From positions 5,559,135-5,623,134 of the forward strand of contig OU452202.1 in NCBI GenBank assembly GCA_911728435.2: a DNA stretch of 64,000 nucleotides, in the 5' to 3' direction. The notes below the pieces were generated by a model. The model was not told the DNA's origin and did no database searches. It worked only from the letters and a program-made list of their open reading frames with translations. Position 1 is the first letter of the stretch. Every line of letters begins with the position of its first letter. Positions 21,385-32,535 of the stretch are shown here, in pieces. A program made the translations under genes and the position numbers. The DNA comes from Apoderus coryli. Lineage: Eukaryota > Arthropoda > Insecta > Coleoptera > Attelabidae.

Positions 21385-22080
21385 CAGGGTTGATAAAAAT
21401 CATGATTTTTAAAAATAAATAAAAAATCGACGAAGGTCTAGTAGACAGACTAAAAAATCATTGGGAAACCTGCAAAAGTAAAACTAATGATATCTGCACC
21501 AGCAGTGGTCTTGATCTTGAAACTGTTAATGGTGATTGTTAGTCACAGCTTGGAACTAGCCAGAGTGAAGATAGTTGGCAAAGACACAAAGAAGTGTAAG
21601 TGGACGTGAAAATAGTGGAAGTAGCGGTCGTTTGGAGTCTTTCGTTGTGCGAACTGGACAAGATGAATTGGAACAGACAAATAGTCAAAGTCGTTTACGC
21701 AACAAATTTCAGTTTTAGAGCTATAGAAAATAAGGAGGTTTGAAAAGCCATAGAAATGCTGGTTACCTTCCGCCATCTAGGTATCAGTTATCATCAAAGC
21801 TTTTGAATGAAATATTTGAAGCAGAAAAATCTAAGTGTTTTAACAAATTATCTGGACAATCTGTTTGCATGTCCTTAGATGGATGGTTCAATATACATAA
21901 TGACCGCATAATTTGTGTAGTTTTGACAGCAAAAGATGGAAACAGTGTTCTTTTAGAAGGCATAGATACATCTGGTCATCCCCATACAGCTGACTATCTT
22001 ACCGAATTGGCTAAAACTCAAAATGAATATAACTTTAAAGTTACCCGTATTGATGAAGAATAGTCGAGCTCGCGCACGAA
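21385..22080 (+). pseudogene. hAT transposase remnant
   Basis: Near 21385 a hAT-style terminus CAGGGTTGATAAAAATCATG occurs. At 21740-22063 the plus strand reads PPSRYQLSSKLLNEIFEAEK, then VCMSLDGWFNIHNDRIICVV and DTSGHPHTADYLTELA, the conserved catalytic-core start of hAT transposases (SLDGW block). It then stops. The rest of the transposase is missing. Confidence 0.78.
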
Positions 22081-22387
22081 ATTTGAAAAATACTGCTGTG
22101 TGGCTAAATGACAATTAACTTAAATAAAAGCCCAAAAAGTAGTCCAGTAGTAGAACCTTCATGTTCAATGGGAAGACCCCGCTGGGTACCCTCTATTCAC
22201 AGTTAACGTATGTACGTTTCACTACGAAACACTGCGCACCGTAAGAAAATCGTAAGTTAGTACGAATATTATTTGAACAGCGTATTTCAAATGTCCATTA
22301 GTTAAATATAAAATTAAGAGACAGATTTGCCAACGTAAATCATAATTCTTTCATTAAAATTAGCAAACAGCAAAAAGATGATCCTAC

Positions 22388-22736
22388 CTCGATCTTACAT
22401 CCGAAAAACAACTTATCATAACTAACTTCCAACGCCTTTTCCACATCCTCTGGCTTTTTAAAACACACTATGGCATGCCTGTCAGTGCTCTGGCCCACCA
22501 CTTTCACCCACGTCACTTTGCCGTGTTTTTTGTACTCATGAAATAATCCGTCTTTTAATGAGGTGTCTGAAGAACGTAACGGCAAATTTTTTACACATAT
22601 GGCCAACGGTCGTCTATCGTCCGGCGTGTGATTGGATGATGACGTTTGACGTCGCGATTTCGGTGAGCCTGTAGTTGAACTGGTGTCCCGTGACGTTGAC
22701 GAGCTGGATGAAGATGAACTGCTGCGGGACCTCGAC
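22388..22736 (-). CDS. spen: spen coding exon: Ser-rich tract and RRM2
   Basis: This is a 349-bp exon with acceptor TTGATCTAG and donor GAG|GTAGGAT. It opens with SRSRSSSSSSSSTSRDTSS, then carries a complete RRM. The RNP2 strand is AICVKNLP, the middle is LFHEYKKHGKVTWVKVVGQ, the RNP1 strand is RHAIVCFKKP, and the domain closes with KLFFGCKIEV. The match to the second RRM of arthropod Spen is very strong by eye, and the Ser run preceding it is also typical. The exon ends on a codon boundary, matching the phase-0 start of the RRM3 exon. Confidence 0.95.
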
Positions 22737-23052
22737 CTAGATCAAGAAATAATAAAATCATTAGTTTTATTATATCAAAATATCAGCTATGAACAAGTGA
22801 TCAACCTTAGTAGGCAATTCTCTCGGGTCAATATACATATAATTAATTCTTGTGTCTTTTTTGTACAGTACCCACTTACCAATTGTGGAAAAAGACACGA
22901 TATTTTCTTGAGAAATTAATTACATGTTTCCATTCGTTACAGACAGTCTCTATTGAAAAAGTTGTTTAATTAAATTGTAGCTATATAAAGACAGATGAGA
23001 ACTTATCAATGTATTAAATGAATAGATATCAACATTCAATTTATAGATATTT
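22737..23052 (-). other. spen intron part, nothing recognised
   Basis: Short AT-rich stretch between the RRM2 exon and the next inverted element. The open frame at 22683-22919 is exon antisense plus intron. Confidence 0.5.
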
Positions 23053-23300
23053 GTGGAGTTATTATTATTTATTTCCATAAAATATTAATTTATCGCTCCT
23101 CTCCAATATAAAATATTTCTTTAAATTAAAATTGTATAAGATTGTGTCTTGAAATAGCTCGATTAGACAATCGTTAAAATGACTTGTGTACGTGAAACGA
23201 TAATATATTTTATTAATAATAATTATTATTTTTTCACTGACGAAATAAAAGTCTAATCTCCACATAAATAAATTTAATAGAAATTTATAATCAGCATCCA

Positions 23301-23336
23301 AATATGTTTCGGAACTGACACCAGTTCCATCATCAG
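23301..23336 (-). ncRNA. Hammerhead-like motif
   Basis: On the minus strand: CUGAUGA (23336-23330), one U, stem GGAACU/AGUUCC (6 bp), GAAAC (23310-23306). It has one extra base between core and stem compared with a canonical hammerhead. Confidence 0.6.
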
Positions 23337-23582
23337 TTCCAAAAAAATTTCTATTGAGGTCATTTTTATGAAAATTTTTTTGTTGTTGTTTGAATTAATA
23401 AAACATTAAATAAAATCAAAAACTAACATTATTATGCTATCTTATGTTTCTTTTTTTATATCATAATGGTTAGTCGATTTTTTTATTAAACTAATTTATT
23501 ATTATCTAATTAATAATTATCTATTTTATTTTTAGAAAATAATAAATTAGTTTCATAAAAATATGGATTAGCCATCATGATA

Positions 23583-24308
23583 TACAGGGTGTCCCGAAAT
23601 TAACTTAAAACAATTTAAGGGGACATTCTACAAGCGTAAATAAGTTTTTTTTTTTTCATATGTTATTAGTTTGTCATATACAGGGTGTTATTTGTAAATT
23701 CCTGATGTGTTTTTAGTAAAATTTCCGAAACGCGTCTCGATATGAAAATGACATTTGGCACACTTAGGTATCTTTGTAGGAAAGGAAGAAGTTATTCTCT
23801 CAACCCTTAATACGCATTTCCACCCTGTTTCTTGTATTATCGTAGCAGTAAATAATATTGGAGACGTTGCATAGGAATTTTCAAAGTCATTTATCTTCAA
23901 AACGGCTTCTTCTAGCGTTATGAAACAAGCGAACATTTTTTATGTACAACGGTCTCAAATTTATTATTGTTTTTAGAAAAAGTAAAAAAAGCGCTCAAAA
24001 AAAAAGTTGGGCCAAAAATTATTCTGACTCCCCACAGCCTAAACCACGCCTGACATTTTCCTAACAATCAGATATCACATTTTTTAATAATTCTACAAAG
24101 ATACGTAAGTGTGGCAAATTTAATTTTGATATCAAGACGCGTTTCGGAAATATTACTAAAAACACATCGTCAGGAATTTACAAATAACACCCTGTATATG
24201 AAAAACTAAGCATTTTTCGACATATGTTCATATGAAAAAAAAAATTCTTATTTTAGCTTGTAGAATGTCCCCATAAATTATTGTAAGTTAATTTCGGGAC
24301 ACCCTGTA
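23583..24308. mobile_element. Nested foldback DNA elements with TACAGGGTG ends
   Basis: The outer ends TACAGGGTGTCCCGAAATTA / TAATTTCGGGACACCCTGTA are near-perfect inverted repeats. An inner inverted pair begins TACAGGGTGTTATTTGTAAA (about 23680) and ends near 24198, with arms containing CGAAACGCGTCT. There is no coding capacity. This is either a compound element or one inserted in another of the same family. Confidence 0.8.
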
Positions 24309-24626
24309 TAAAAAGAAACATAAGATAACAAAATAATGTTAGTATTTTATTAATTCAAACAAGAACCAAAAATTTTCCATAAAAATAGCATCAATAGAAA
24401 ATTCTCTGGAACATTAAATTTGTATTTGTAAAATTGGTGTACACCAAACTATTCGTCCATGCAAAAATGCGATGTTGGTAAGAGAAGAAATATATCTGAA
24501 GAAGGCGAATGTGCCGAAAAATCTCCCTTTTAAAACAGAACTTTTATCCCAAGAAAATTGTAACAAGGTTCAAGAAAAAAATACAAGTTTAAAATTAAGT
24601 AAATTTGTAAGTTTCTCTTTTTGCCA

Positions 24627-24655
24627 CTGATGATGGAAGTTGTTCCGAAACATGT
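24627..24655 (+). ncRNA. Hammerhead-like motif
   Basis: CUGAUGA (24627-24633), U, stem GGAA/UUCC (24635-24638 with 24643-24646), GAAAC. It is the mirror partner of the motif at 23301-23336. Confidence 0.6.
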
Positions 24656-24990
24656 TTGTATGCTGATTATAAATTTCTATTAAATTTATTTTGGTGGAGA
24701 TTCGACTATTATTTCGTCATTGAAAATATACAACTCCACTTAAGAATGGATTATTTTTTCAAATTAATAATTCTTTTTTATTTTTAAAGTTTATCTTCTT
24801 CGGGATGTAGGTTCATTCATAATAATATAAATTACTTTAGGAAATAAAAATATTTAAAGTCATTTATTTTAACACGTTCGTGTTTGTATATTGTAATGAT
24901 TCTTAAATAATGTTTGAGTCTATTCTTTATGTATACACAATGTTTTTTTTATTCTCAAATGTAATTAGTGAACTTGTGTCAAAATGAAAC

Positions 24991-25024
24991 CTGAAGAAGT
25001 CGCAAATAATGCGACGAAACGTCG
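24991..25024 (+). ncRNA. Hammerhead-like motif
   Basis: CUGAAGA (24991-24997), A, stem GUCGCA/UGCGAC (24999-25004 with 25010-25015, 6 perfect pairs), GAAACGUCG. Confidence 0.6.
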
Positions 25025-25074
25025 TAATGTAAGCTTTTTACGTAGAAATAAAAATGAGATATTTTTATTTCATA

Positions 25075-26275
25075 GGCCCGGTTGTACAAACGATGGTTCA
25101 CCATTAGTTCCCGTGAACTGCTGGTCACTATGAGTTCACTCTTGAACTCAGTTCAGTGTCTCGAGCGTTGTACCAATGCAAGTTTACTTGAACCAGCATT
25201 TAACTAGTCTATAAAATGAGGAGAAGAAAAAAATGACAATCTAACCTATAAAATAATATATATATATTTTTTAGATATATTTATGTTGTTTTCAGTTTTT
25301 TTTAAATTTGTATTTTCGTAGTCTTAGAATATTAAATATAAACAAATTTATAATATATAATTATGGAAAATAATGTAAGAGCAACTAATTTCTCTGCTAG
25401 AGAGGATATTATTTTAATAAATTTAGTGATCTGGAATTGGTGGACGGTGACACAAAAAGTCACAGCAACTAGGGTACTCCTGTGCATCCTCCATGGGGTG
25501 AACTGAAACTCTACGTTATCGAACAACCTAATTCTGAGAAAAAGGCGGCAACTTTCAGGACGCATGTCCATGTACATAATTTAAACATAAGAAGAAAGCA
25601 TATCATTGATATACCACCCCATAGAACAGCTTTATTTCAAGGGTCGTTTTCATATACCATAATTGCAGAGTATAACAAATTGCCTCAGTATTTTACGTCT
25701 CTCTCAATATCCAGGTTTAAATTAAAAGTATCTAAAATGTATTTGATGAGCAGTGTCGTCTGTTGAATTGTTAAGTCTATTAAATTTCCCATAGTCCTAT
25801 CGTTATTACTCCTTTTTCTTCTTATTTATTTTATTTCACTTAGTCTGATAGGGTGATGTGTTTAATGTATATGTCTGTAGTAGATGATATTCTTTCAGAT
25901 ATCAAATCCACAATAAACATTACGACTCGTTAATTCCAAACTTTGAAATTATTTGGCCTATTTTTGTATGTGGGGCTCGACGATGAGCAACATTATTTAC
26001 TAATTCTAATAAGAAATCTTCATCATCTGTAATGTCTTCCCACACATCCATTTTTGTAGGAAATTAAATTTTGAAAAAACAAATAGCATAAATAAAACAT
26101 CAAAACATTCAGGAGTGAGGTTAAAAAAACGTTGAACTCAGCTTGAACGACCAAATTCGGGCGTTCAAGTTCACCGAGAGTTCACCATCAAAACCAACAA
26201 TGTACAACGCATTTTCTCGGCTGAAGCGAAGATCAAGGTGAACTTCGGGTGAACGCTCATTGTACAATCGGGCCC
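25075..26275. mobile_element. PIF/Harbinger-like element with GGGCCCG termini
   Basis: Left end GGCCCGGTTGTACAA and right end TTGTACAATCGGGCCC are inverted. At 25363 the plus strand reads MENNVRATNFSAREDIILIN, resembling the Myb/SANT-like N-terminus found with Harbinger elements, soon frameshifted. The interior also contains a LINE-B-type fragment. No DDE transposase remains. The classification is by terminal sequence and is tentative. Confidence 0.55.
25532..25890 (+). pseudogene. LINE-B family C-terminal fragment
   Basis: The plus strand reads VHNLNIRRKHIIDIPPHRTA, then FQGSFSYTIIAEYNKLPQYF, the same block as VHNLNLRGKGRLTPPVHRTG in LINE-B, followed by a stop and 3' UTR. It is nested in the Harbinger-like element. 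Confidence 0.75.
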
Positions 26276-26591
26276 TAAAGTTATTTGTATTATTATGTAC
26301 GAACCTACATCCCCAAGAAGATAAACTTTAAAAATATATATGAAAAAGGTTCAAAAATACGGAAATACAGTGATAATAATAATTCAATTCGACAGGTACA
26401 ATAATGGAATAATGTGTCAAAGTTAATTTGAAATATATAAATTTAACGATTTTACCGGGGCTATCCATTCCCAGGCCTCTTTACATTAAAAAAGGGCATC
26501 GAATGCAGCATTTTTGATACATTTCTCCCTCGTATATAAGACGTATAATAAATCATGCCTGCCAAAGGATACCGACAGTAATAAAAATAAC

Positions 26592-26895
26592 TACAGTGAC
26601 TGGAAAAAGAGTTTGCAAATAAATATATGAATGAAACAAATTATTTTTGGCAACGTGTTATTTTCTCAGATTAATCTAAATATAATCGGATGGACATCAT
26701 ATGGCATGGCGAAGACTTAATGTGGAATTTAAACAAGAAAATTTGTGTCCGACAGTAAAACACGGTGGCAGAATATTGTAACCATGATTTGTTCAATAGT
26801 TCTTCGTAGATTAATAAAATGAAAAAAGATCTATCAAATTAGATAATAATTTTTAATAAAACTTCAAGTGGATGCAACTTTTTGCAGTCACTGTA
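26592..26895 (+). mobile_element. Internally deleted Tc1-like element
   Basis: Termini TACAGTGACTGGAAAAAG and CTTTTTGCAGTCACTGTA are inverted and bounded by TA. Inside (26700-26775) the plus strand reads RRLNVEFKQENLCPTVKHGG, the Tc1 transposase block preceding GGSVMVWG. At about 304 bp this is a deletion derivative, MITE-like. Confidence 0.8.
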
Positions 26896-27702
26896 TACAG
26901 TGACACTGTATAGGACACGAGAGGAACCCGTCAAGATTTGTATGAGCAAAGCCAGCGTCTTCTTAAATATTTATCATCAGTTAAGGTCTGAAAATAATGA
27001 AGTGACGAATACAGATATTATAAAAATTTTACGTTCCATAGAAAATGTCACTGACTAAGTGAGTAAAATTTGTTGTTAGTTTATAATATCAGAAGCATAT
27101 TATTAAAAATGTATCTACTTATATGCATAACAAGTATTAACAATAGTATTAATTAATATAAAGGTATATTCCTTGCTGTTCGAACACGGACTAGGTACGT
27201 GTGCATCTATGTCTAAACTTCTAAAAACAATAAACAGTCTCTTTGTTGCCGTATTGGAGCGGTCAGGAAAAATACAGTATACTTTTATACAAATGAACAT
27301 ACAGTTGTTAATACATAAAGGATTTTTAAAATATCGTAGGACATGTATTGTTATGAAAAGTTAACAGGGTGCGCCTATGGACGGCTACGGTCGGTATTGA
27401 CATTATAAAGGGATATTGAGTTGTGTTTTTTTATATCATTTTAAATTAAAATTAGAAAGACTTTTCTATTTGAGACATTTCTATTAGGTAAATAGGTGTC
27501 TGTTTTTTAAAATATGTACCACATATTTTTCAATTTCAATCCATGTTTATTGTGTATATGGGCATCGAGCTGCATGGGCCGCCGATCGAAGTTCCGGGGC
27601 TACACAGGGACGCCGGGATTGTGTGTTAAATGTTAATAAATCGCAATGTTTAAATCAATATGTAGTTATTTTTGCACGAAAGTAAATTTAAATTAATTTT
27701 AC
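26896..27702 (-). other. spen intron part, no gene recognised
   Basis: AT-rich, with a short GC-rich patch at 27565-27620 (CATGGGCCGCCGATCGAAGT) of unknown nature. No coding remnant. Confidence 0.5.
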
Positions 27703-27876
27703 CTGGAAGGAGATCGGCTACTAACGCTTCCCTCCGGAGACACAGATCGAGATCCCGATCTCGATTTCGTCTTCTTTCGGCCGCCTTGATCAGAATTTCT
27801 CCTTTCCGAGCAACCATCGGACGAAGTTGTGTTATACCCTGTTTCCGACTGACTACCGGCATTCGTAGAGTTATAT
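27703..27876 (-). CDS. spen: spen coding exon: Ser/Arg-rich linker
   Basis: This is a 174-bp exon between acceptor GTTGTTCTAG and donor GTAAAATT. Its first base completes an Arg codon carried from the previous exon. It encodes YNSTNAGSQSETGYNTTSSD, then an RS-like basic tract (RKKTKSRSGSRSVSPEGSVS) that ends in the Arg codon split with the RRM2 exon. RS-type tracts next to RRMs are typical of Spen and SR-related proteins and probably are phosphorylated and localised to the nucleus (family inference). The phase matches on both sides. Confidence 0.88.
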
Positions 27877-27966
27877 CTAGAACAACAATAAATATATTTT
27901 ATATTCCAAACTTTTTGTCATAATAATTATTGTTGTAATTCGCTCGACAATGATCCAATTTCAATT

Positions 27967-28610
27967 TGATAATAATAACAATATAGAAACACTAACAATA
28001 AATAAATACAACCTATTAAATTAGACAATTTTACAATTCAAAAAGAAAAGAAAAAACAAACGGTATATGAGCAGAACAAAATTAAATAAATATAAGATTC
28101 CCAACATAATATTAAACGAAAACTCCAGTAGACAATTCCAATGGAAGGGCACCACAAATCTACCTCAAATCATTGGAACCAAATATCCTGTTCAGCTGCT
28201 GTTAGAAACGATTTGCTAGAGCCGGAACTCTAGCTATAAAAGAACTGAGCGTAATTTGTCCTATGAAAAGGATCGTAAAATATGGACGGCCATATATTTA
28301 GCCAAAAGTTCAGGGCAATGAACATGGTAGTTTAATAAGGTTCCTCTTGTCTCTAAGAGCCTCCATAGTAGTGAGATGTAAATAGGCTAGTACAGATCTC
28401 TAATCAAAAACAGCATTCACCCCAGGATAGGAGGATGTCCGAGCTTATAAAAAATATAACGTAAACGCATGTTTTGTATTTTTTCTAAACTGTGAATATG
28501 GCAGCGATAAGAAGGGTTCCACAATGCGGACACGTACTCCAGATGTGGTCTAACCAGAGAGGAATACAAACACTTAAACGAATTCATGTCGCTGAAGTCG
28601 GCAGTACTTC
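27967..28610 (-). pseudogene. LINE-D 3' fragment (RT C-terminus), minus strand
   Basis: The minus strand reads FKCLYSSLVRPHLEYVSALW and NPSYRCHIHSLEKIQNMRLR, the post-RT block of a different LINE family from A and B. The 3' end is near 27967 with a short ATT-type tail. It is joined head to head with a plus-strand LINE-A family fragment at about 28640. Confidence 0.72.
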
Positions 28611-28639
28611 GCCTTAGAAATCACAACATTCTAAACGTT

Positions 28640-29066
28640 GGATGACCGCGGTCAGGTCGACGTTGTATACACGGATTTTTGCAAGGCGTTTGATAGAATT
28701 GATCATACAATCCTTATACAAAAGCTTCCGCATTTTCGCTTTAGCCCTGATGCCGTCTGTCTTCTGCAATCTTATATTACTGATTGATAGAGTTCAGTTT
28801 GTGTCATACAATGGATATACATCGACATATTATACAGCTCTATCTGGAGTACCTCAGGGTTCAAATCTGGGACCTCTATTACTTTTATTATTCATTAATG
28901 ATTTGGGAGAATTATTGAATTGTAGTAAACTGATTTATGCAGATGACTTAAAGATTTTTACAACGATAAGTACGCCGGAGGATTGTATTTCGCTACAAGG
29001 CAGTCTTCAATTGGTGAATGCTTGGTGTGAACAAAACAGATACACGTATCGTTGGAAAGTCTAAAG
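28640..29066 (+). pseudogene. LINE-A family RT fragment
   Basis: The plus strand reads VYTDFCKAFDRIDHTILIQK (in one frame), then in another VSYNGYTSTYYTALSGVPQG and YADDLKIFTTISTPEDCISL. Frameshifts occur within the first 120 bp. It ends abruptly without a 3' UTR. Confidence 0.78.
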
Positions 29067-29482
29067 TACTAAATAAAAATCATATGGAAAAAATTCGAGT
29101 AGCGCCATCTATGTGTCATCCTACAGCCGTTTTAAATGGACTAATATTTCATTTTTGATTATTGATTTAATTAGTAGATAATATTAATTTGGTGTTATGT
29201 TTTTGCTGCTGTTTATTGTATTTATTTGTTCAACTTAGTTCCATTAAACTTATTGTTATTTTTCATAGCTATGTACTTTGATTTAAAAAAAAGTGACAAT
29301 GGATACAAATATCTGCAGAAATTAATTAAGAAAAGAAAAATATAATTTTAGCTCGTTGATTTTAAGTTATTCTTCGAACTTAATCGCCTAAAAAAAGGGA
29401 AAATAAATTTATAAAACGGCATATCCAAGTTTGAAGATTTTTAAGTCTTCGAATATAAAACATCCTTAAATCAAGATATTAC
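29067..29482 (-). other. spen intron part, nothing recognised
   Basis: AT-rich stretch between the LINE fragment and the exon starting at 29483. No repeat family or coding remnant seen. Confidence 0.5.
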
Positions 29483-29701
29483 CTCGTTGAATCGGCGTAC
29501 GGCCACGTATTATTGAGCGTTCTCGTATGTCGCTCCATAAGACTGTTGTAAGGTCCATTGCGAAAAGATCTATCACGATTTCGCCCGCGACCAGCAGCGT
29601 CGTGGTATCCTGTCCGACGAATATATTCGCCATCATTAGCAACCCTATTACTGGTACGTTCGTAAAATCGTTCCGGAAATGGCCCATGTTCATCAGATGA
29701 T
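29483..29701 (-). CDS. spen: spen coding exon: Arg/Gly/Tyr-rich linker between RRM1 and RRM2
   Basis: This is a 219-bp exon. The acceptor ATTTACAG is followed by one base that completes the Gly codon from the RRM1 exon. The frame then reads SSDEHGPFPERFYERTSNRV and a charged, Arg-, Asn- and Tyr-rich stretch with AGRGRNRDRSFRNGPYN near the middle, ending WPYADSTR with two bases left over before GTAATATC. No folded domain is visible. In Spen proteins this region is a disordered basic linker. A longer reading in another frame crosses the acceptor but does not fit the phases on either side, so I chose the frame that joins both neighbours. Confidence 0.85.
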
Positions 29702-29856
29702 CTGTAAATAAATATTTGTCATGTAAGAATATGTAATTCAACAGTTTATCTGGCCGTATGGCAAATTGTTTGCTTAATAAAGTGACCTTTAAATTTTATA
29801 GGGAATCAGAAAAAAAATATGGTTATTCCATTTAAAAAAACGAAGTAAATGCTTAC

Positions 29857-30309
29857 TTAGTAGTACATCAATATAGAACTTTCCCGATAATACCGAACCC
29901 CTAAGTTTCCGAAACATACTTTTTGCAGTTCCCGAGAACTTAAAATAGGCCACTCAGTATGAATCACCTTGTACAATAGGTATTGCAATTTTGGCATATA
30001 AAAATTAGTTAACATTTCACGATATCGAACACCATTCATGGTTAATACTTGACCAACTGCCCGCTCAAAAGGCACACCAAACAGTGACTCTTGTTATTTC
30101 ACAAAAATCACCATCCAATTGTCGTTGTTCCAAAATCCAATCAACAAACGCTCTTCGTTGCCCATGGTTTGCCGGCTTTTAGCTCTTGAGTCCATTGAAC
30201 TTTGTAGGCATAAAGTTTCAAATTTTTTGAATTCGTTGGGCTTAACAAACCCAGTTTGCTCAAATTTAAAAAATATATAATAAAATGTTGGAAAACTTTT
30301 CGTTAGCAA
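29857..30309 (-). pseudogene. Tc1/mariner-superfamily transposase fragment, minus strand
   Basis: The minus strand reads VGQVLTMNGVRYREMLTNFY, a block typical of insect mariner-like transposases just before the second catalytic Asp. Upstream SSMDSRAKSRQTMGNEERLL and WMVIFVK fit the same gene in a shifted frame. No catalytic residue is preserved. Confidence 0.5.
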
Positions 30310-31539
30310 ACTGTATTTTATTAATGCTGTGTACTAAGGACCAGTTTTGTCCTAAAATTTTCAAACTCCAATTTCTCGAAAACCTTTAAGTCTTTCGAGA
30401 AAAACAAGTATACCTTTTTTATGTAGAAAACTTTATTTTATCACATTTTTGACACAAATGGAATAAAAGTCACAAGAAAAAAAAAGTTAGGTTATAATTA
30501 AGGCAAGGGTCCCCCCGATTACCCGCCTATGGTCAGCCTTTTTTATTCAATTTCATGTCAGTTTACGACATTTAACTAGGTGAATAAATATGCTACATTT
30601 GATCAATTCATCTTAACTCGTTTCGAAAATATCGTCCTTAGGCAGTCATCCTTAACACCCTGTATCTTTGTAAATAAGGACTTTTCGAAAAATTACAATT
30701 TAGGTTTTTTTCATGATTAGACATCCCCAATTCGCTCACAAATTTTGACCACCTATTTTAGAAACACCTTGTATATAGTTTTGATATAAGATAACCTACA
30801 AAATGCACCAAAAAAATATTTATTTACATAGGCGTTCATAAATAGTAGAAAAAGGGTTAAAAAAAATTGACTGCCAAAGTGATATACCTATTTAGCCTTT
30901 TAAAGTAGGTGAAAATTGGTCTTAAAAATACACGACAAAATATTTATGTACCATAGGCGTCCGTGAAAAAAAAATAGCGGCTTTGAGGGCAACAGTTTTT
31001 TATTTAATGTTTGCATAAATAAAATTTCATTACAATTATTGTCATTATGATGAATAACTATATGGAGGTGTAAATAGTTGTCAGTTCAACTGGCGCCAAA
31101 TCTAAGACATTTACATATTATTTATGTTACAATTCTATAAGTAGTAGGTTGACTAATGTTTTTTTATATCTCAAATCTAATCTACAATAATTAACGCATT
31201 AATAAATAAAAAAAACCTTGTATTGGATAATTTCATTTACATAATTTATTTATTTTTTTAATTTTCAAATAATTGTTTACGTCGTAAAAATACAACTTTT
31301 TTCTTGCAAGCTCTCTTGTCATCATTTAAATAATCAATAATAAATGCACAATAAGGAGTTTAAGATTATGCCGGTTGGCCTAATTACAAGTCTCCAACTC
31401 GGATATTTCGCCGATTGTATAATCATGGGGACATTTTTCAACCAAAGAATCATCCCCCATACAAGGTCGCAAGAATCTTAAATGGCACATATTCTCTTTA
31501 CAAACATGCTAAAAAATTTCCTATTCTGTTTTGAAATTA
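30310..31539 (-). other. spen intron part, no gene recognised
   Basis: It contains lone ACACCCTGTA-type ends (about 30655 and 30770) and two similar short units with AATATTTATTTACATAGGCG (30816) and AATATTTATGTACCATAGGC (30940). No coding remnant. Confidence 0.45.
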
Positions 31540-31790
31540 ATGTGAAATTGCAGATATTGGAGTGAATCGAATCCTTTCCAACATCCAGAAAAGTTAGTAT
31601 CTTGGGAAAACGTACTGTCGGTCAATTTGTCCTAGATCGTAACTTGACGGGAGAATCTTAGTTGAATTTGCTTGTTGCAGATCCCAGAGAACGAGATGTT
31701 TTTTCAACAGGATGGTGCTAAGCCGCATATTTGGGATACCTTAACTCACCGGCTCTTCGTGTTGAGTTCAGGGATACAATAATAGTATAT
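31540..31790 (+). pseudogene. Tc1/mariner-superfamily transposase fragment
   Basis: The plus strand reads VGQFVLDRNLTGES (stop) LNLLV, then IPENEMFFQQDGAKPHIWDT. FQQDGAKPH is the second catalytic Asp block. It is truncated on both sides by other repeats. Confidence 0.7.
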
Positions 31791-31794
31791 ATTG

Positions 31795-32535
31795 TGTACA
31801 TTGAGATTAATGTAGATACACAACTCATATACCAAAATTTAGCTGAATTGGTTGAAGCGTTTAGGCACTATCGTGGAAGACAGACAGACAAACTTCCATC
31901 TGGAAATGGCTTTAGTCGTGCGTGCTTGTTATGCGATTTTTAAATGGCAAGATTCGTATGCTATGCTTAATGCAATTAAACGCTGGCAACTATGTTTATA
32001 TGAAGGGCGACAGCCGGCCGTCAGATGGTTGCATCTCGTCCTATATTGAGTATATGCCGGAGTCCCAGCGTTGCCCATTGATACTGAATTATAGATGAAA
32101 ACATGTATGATAATAGGCGCCATTGGTGTGACAGAGCACTGGCGAGGGTGTCAAATGCCATGCACAGCGAAGAGAGGGGCCAAAATAAATAATGTATTAC
32201 AAGAATAAAAAAGAGGGAAATATATGTACATTATGGATATAGGAATAATGATTAATTCATTCATTTATATATATGTTCAAATCCTAATCGGGATTTGACT
32301 GCCAAACATGTTTCGGAATATCATTCCATCTTCAGTGGCTGAATATACATAGTTACGGAATTTATATAATGATTAAAGTCGAACTGGGCATGGAAATTTA
32401 AACAGCCATACAGACTGCAATGGAACTCACCAACTGGAAATTGCTTTAGTCGTCTTAGGGGACTTAGATCTGTCTTTATCTCAATTGTTTACCGCGTTCA
32501 CAATACTTTCCCTGGGCCGGGAAAGTCAAATATAA
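31795..32535 (+). repeat. Partial copies of the tRNA-headed/ACAGAC-tailed repeat family
   Basis: 31810-31925 holds CAAAATTTAGCTGAATTGGT, GTTTAGGCACTATCGTGGAA and CAGACAGACA followed by CCATCTGGAAATGG. 32425-32530 holds a second stretch (GGAAATTGCTTTAGTCGTC, ACAATACTTTCCCTGGG). Both match parts of 39700-40550 and 42427-42920. Other segments show nothing. Confidence 0.6.
32306..32335 (-). ncRNA. Hammerhead-like motif
   Basis: Minus strand: CUGAAGA, U, stem GGAAU/AUUCC (5 bp), GAAAC. No inverted partner was seen nearby. Confidence 0.55.

Larger units (their letters stand above)
23053..24739. mobile_element. Inverted pair of hammerhead-like termini (Penelope/retrozyme-like), interrupted
   Basis: Left (23053-23345) and right (24610-24739) parts are inverted copies sharing GTGGAGTT, GACGAAATAA, TAATAGAAATTTATAATC and AACATGTTTCGGAAC-type blocks. 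Each arm carries a CUGAUGA-stem-GAAAC motif. A separate foldback DNA element (23583-24308) is nested between them. Confidence 0.7.
24781..26340. mobile_element. Second hammerhead-like inverted element, interrupted by Harbinger-like insertion
   Basis: Outer inverted blocks: AAAGTTTATCTTCTTCGGGA (24785 on) against the complementary AAGAAGATAAACTTT near 26316, with shared ACATCC and GAACCTAC. It holds the hammerhead-like motif at 24991. A Harbinger-like element interrupts it at 25075-26275. Confidence 0.6.
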
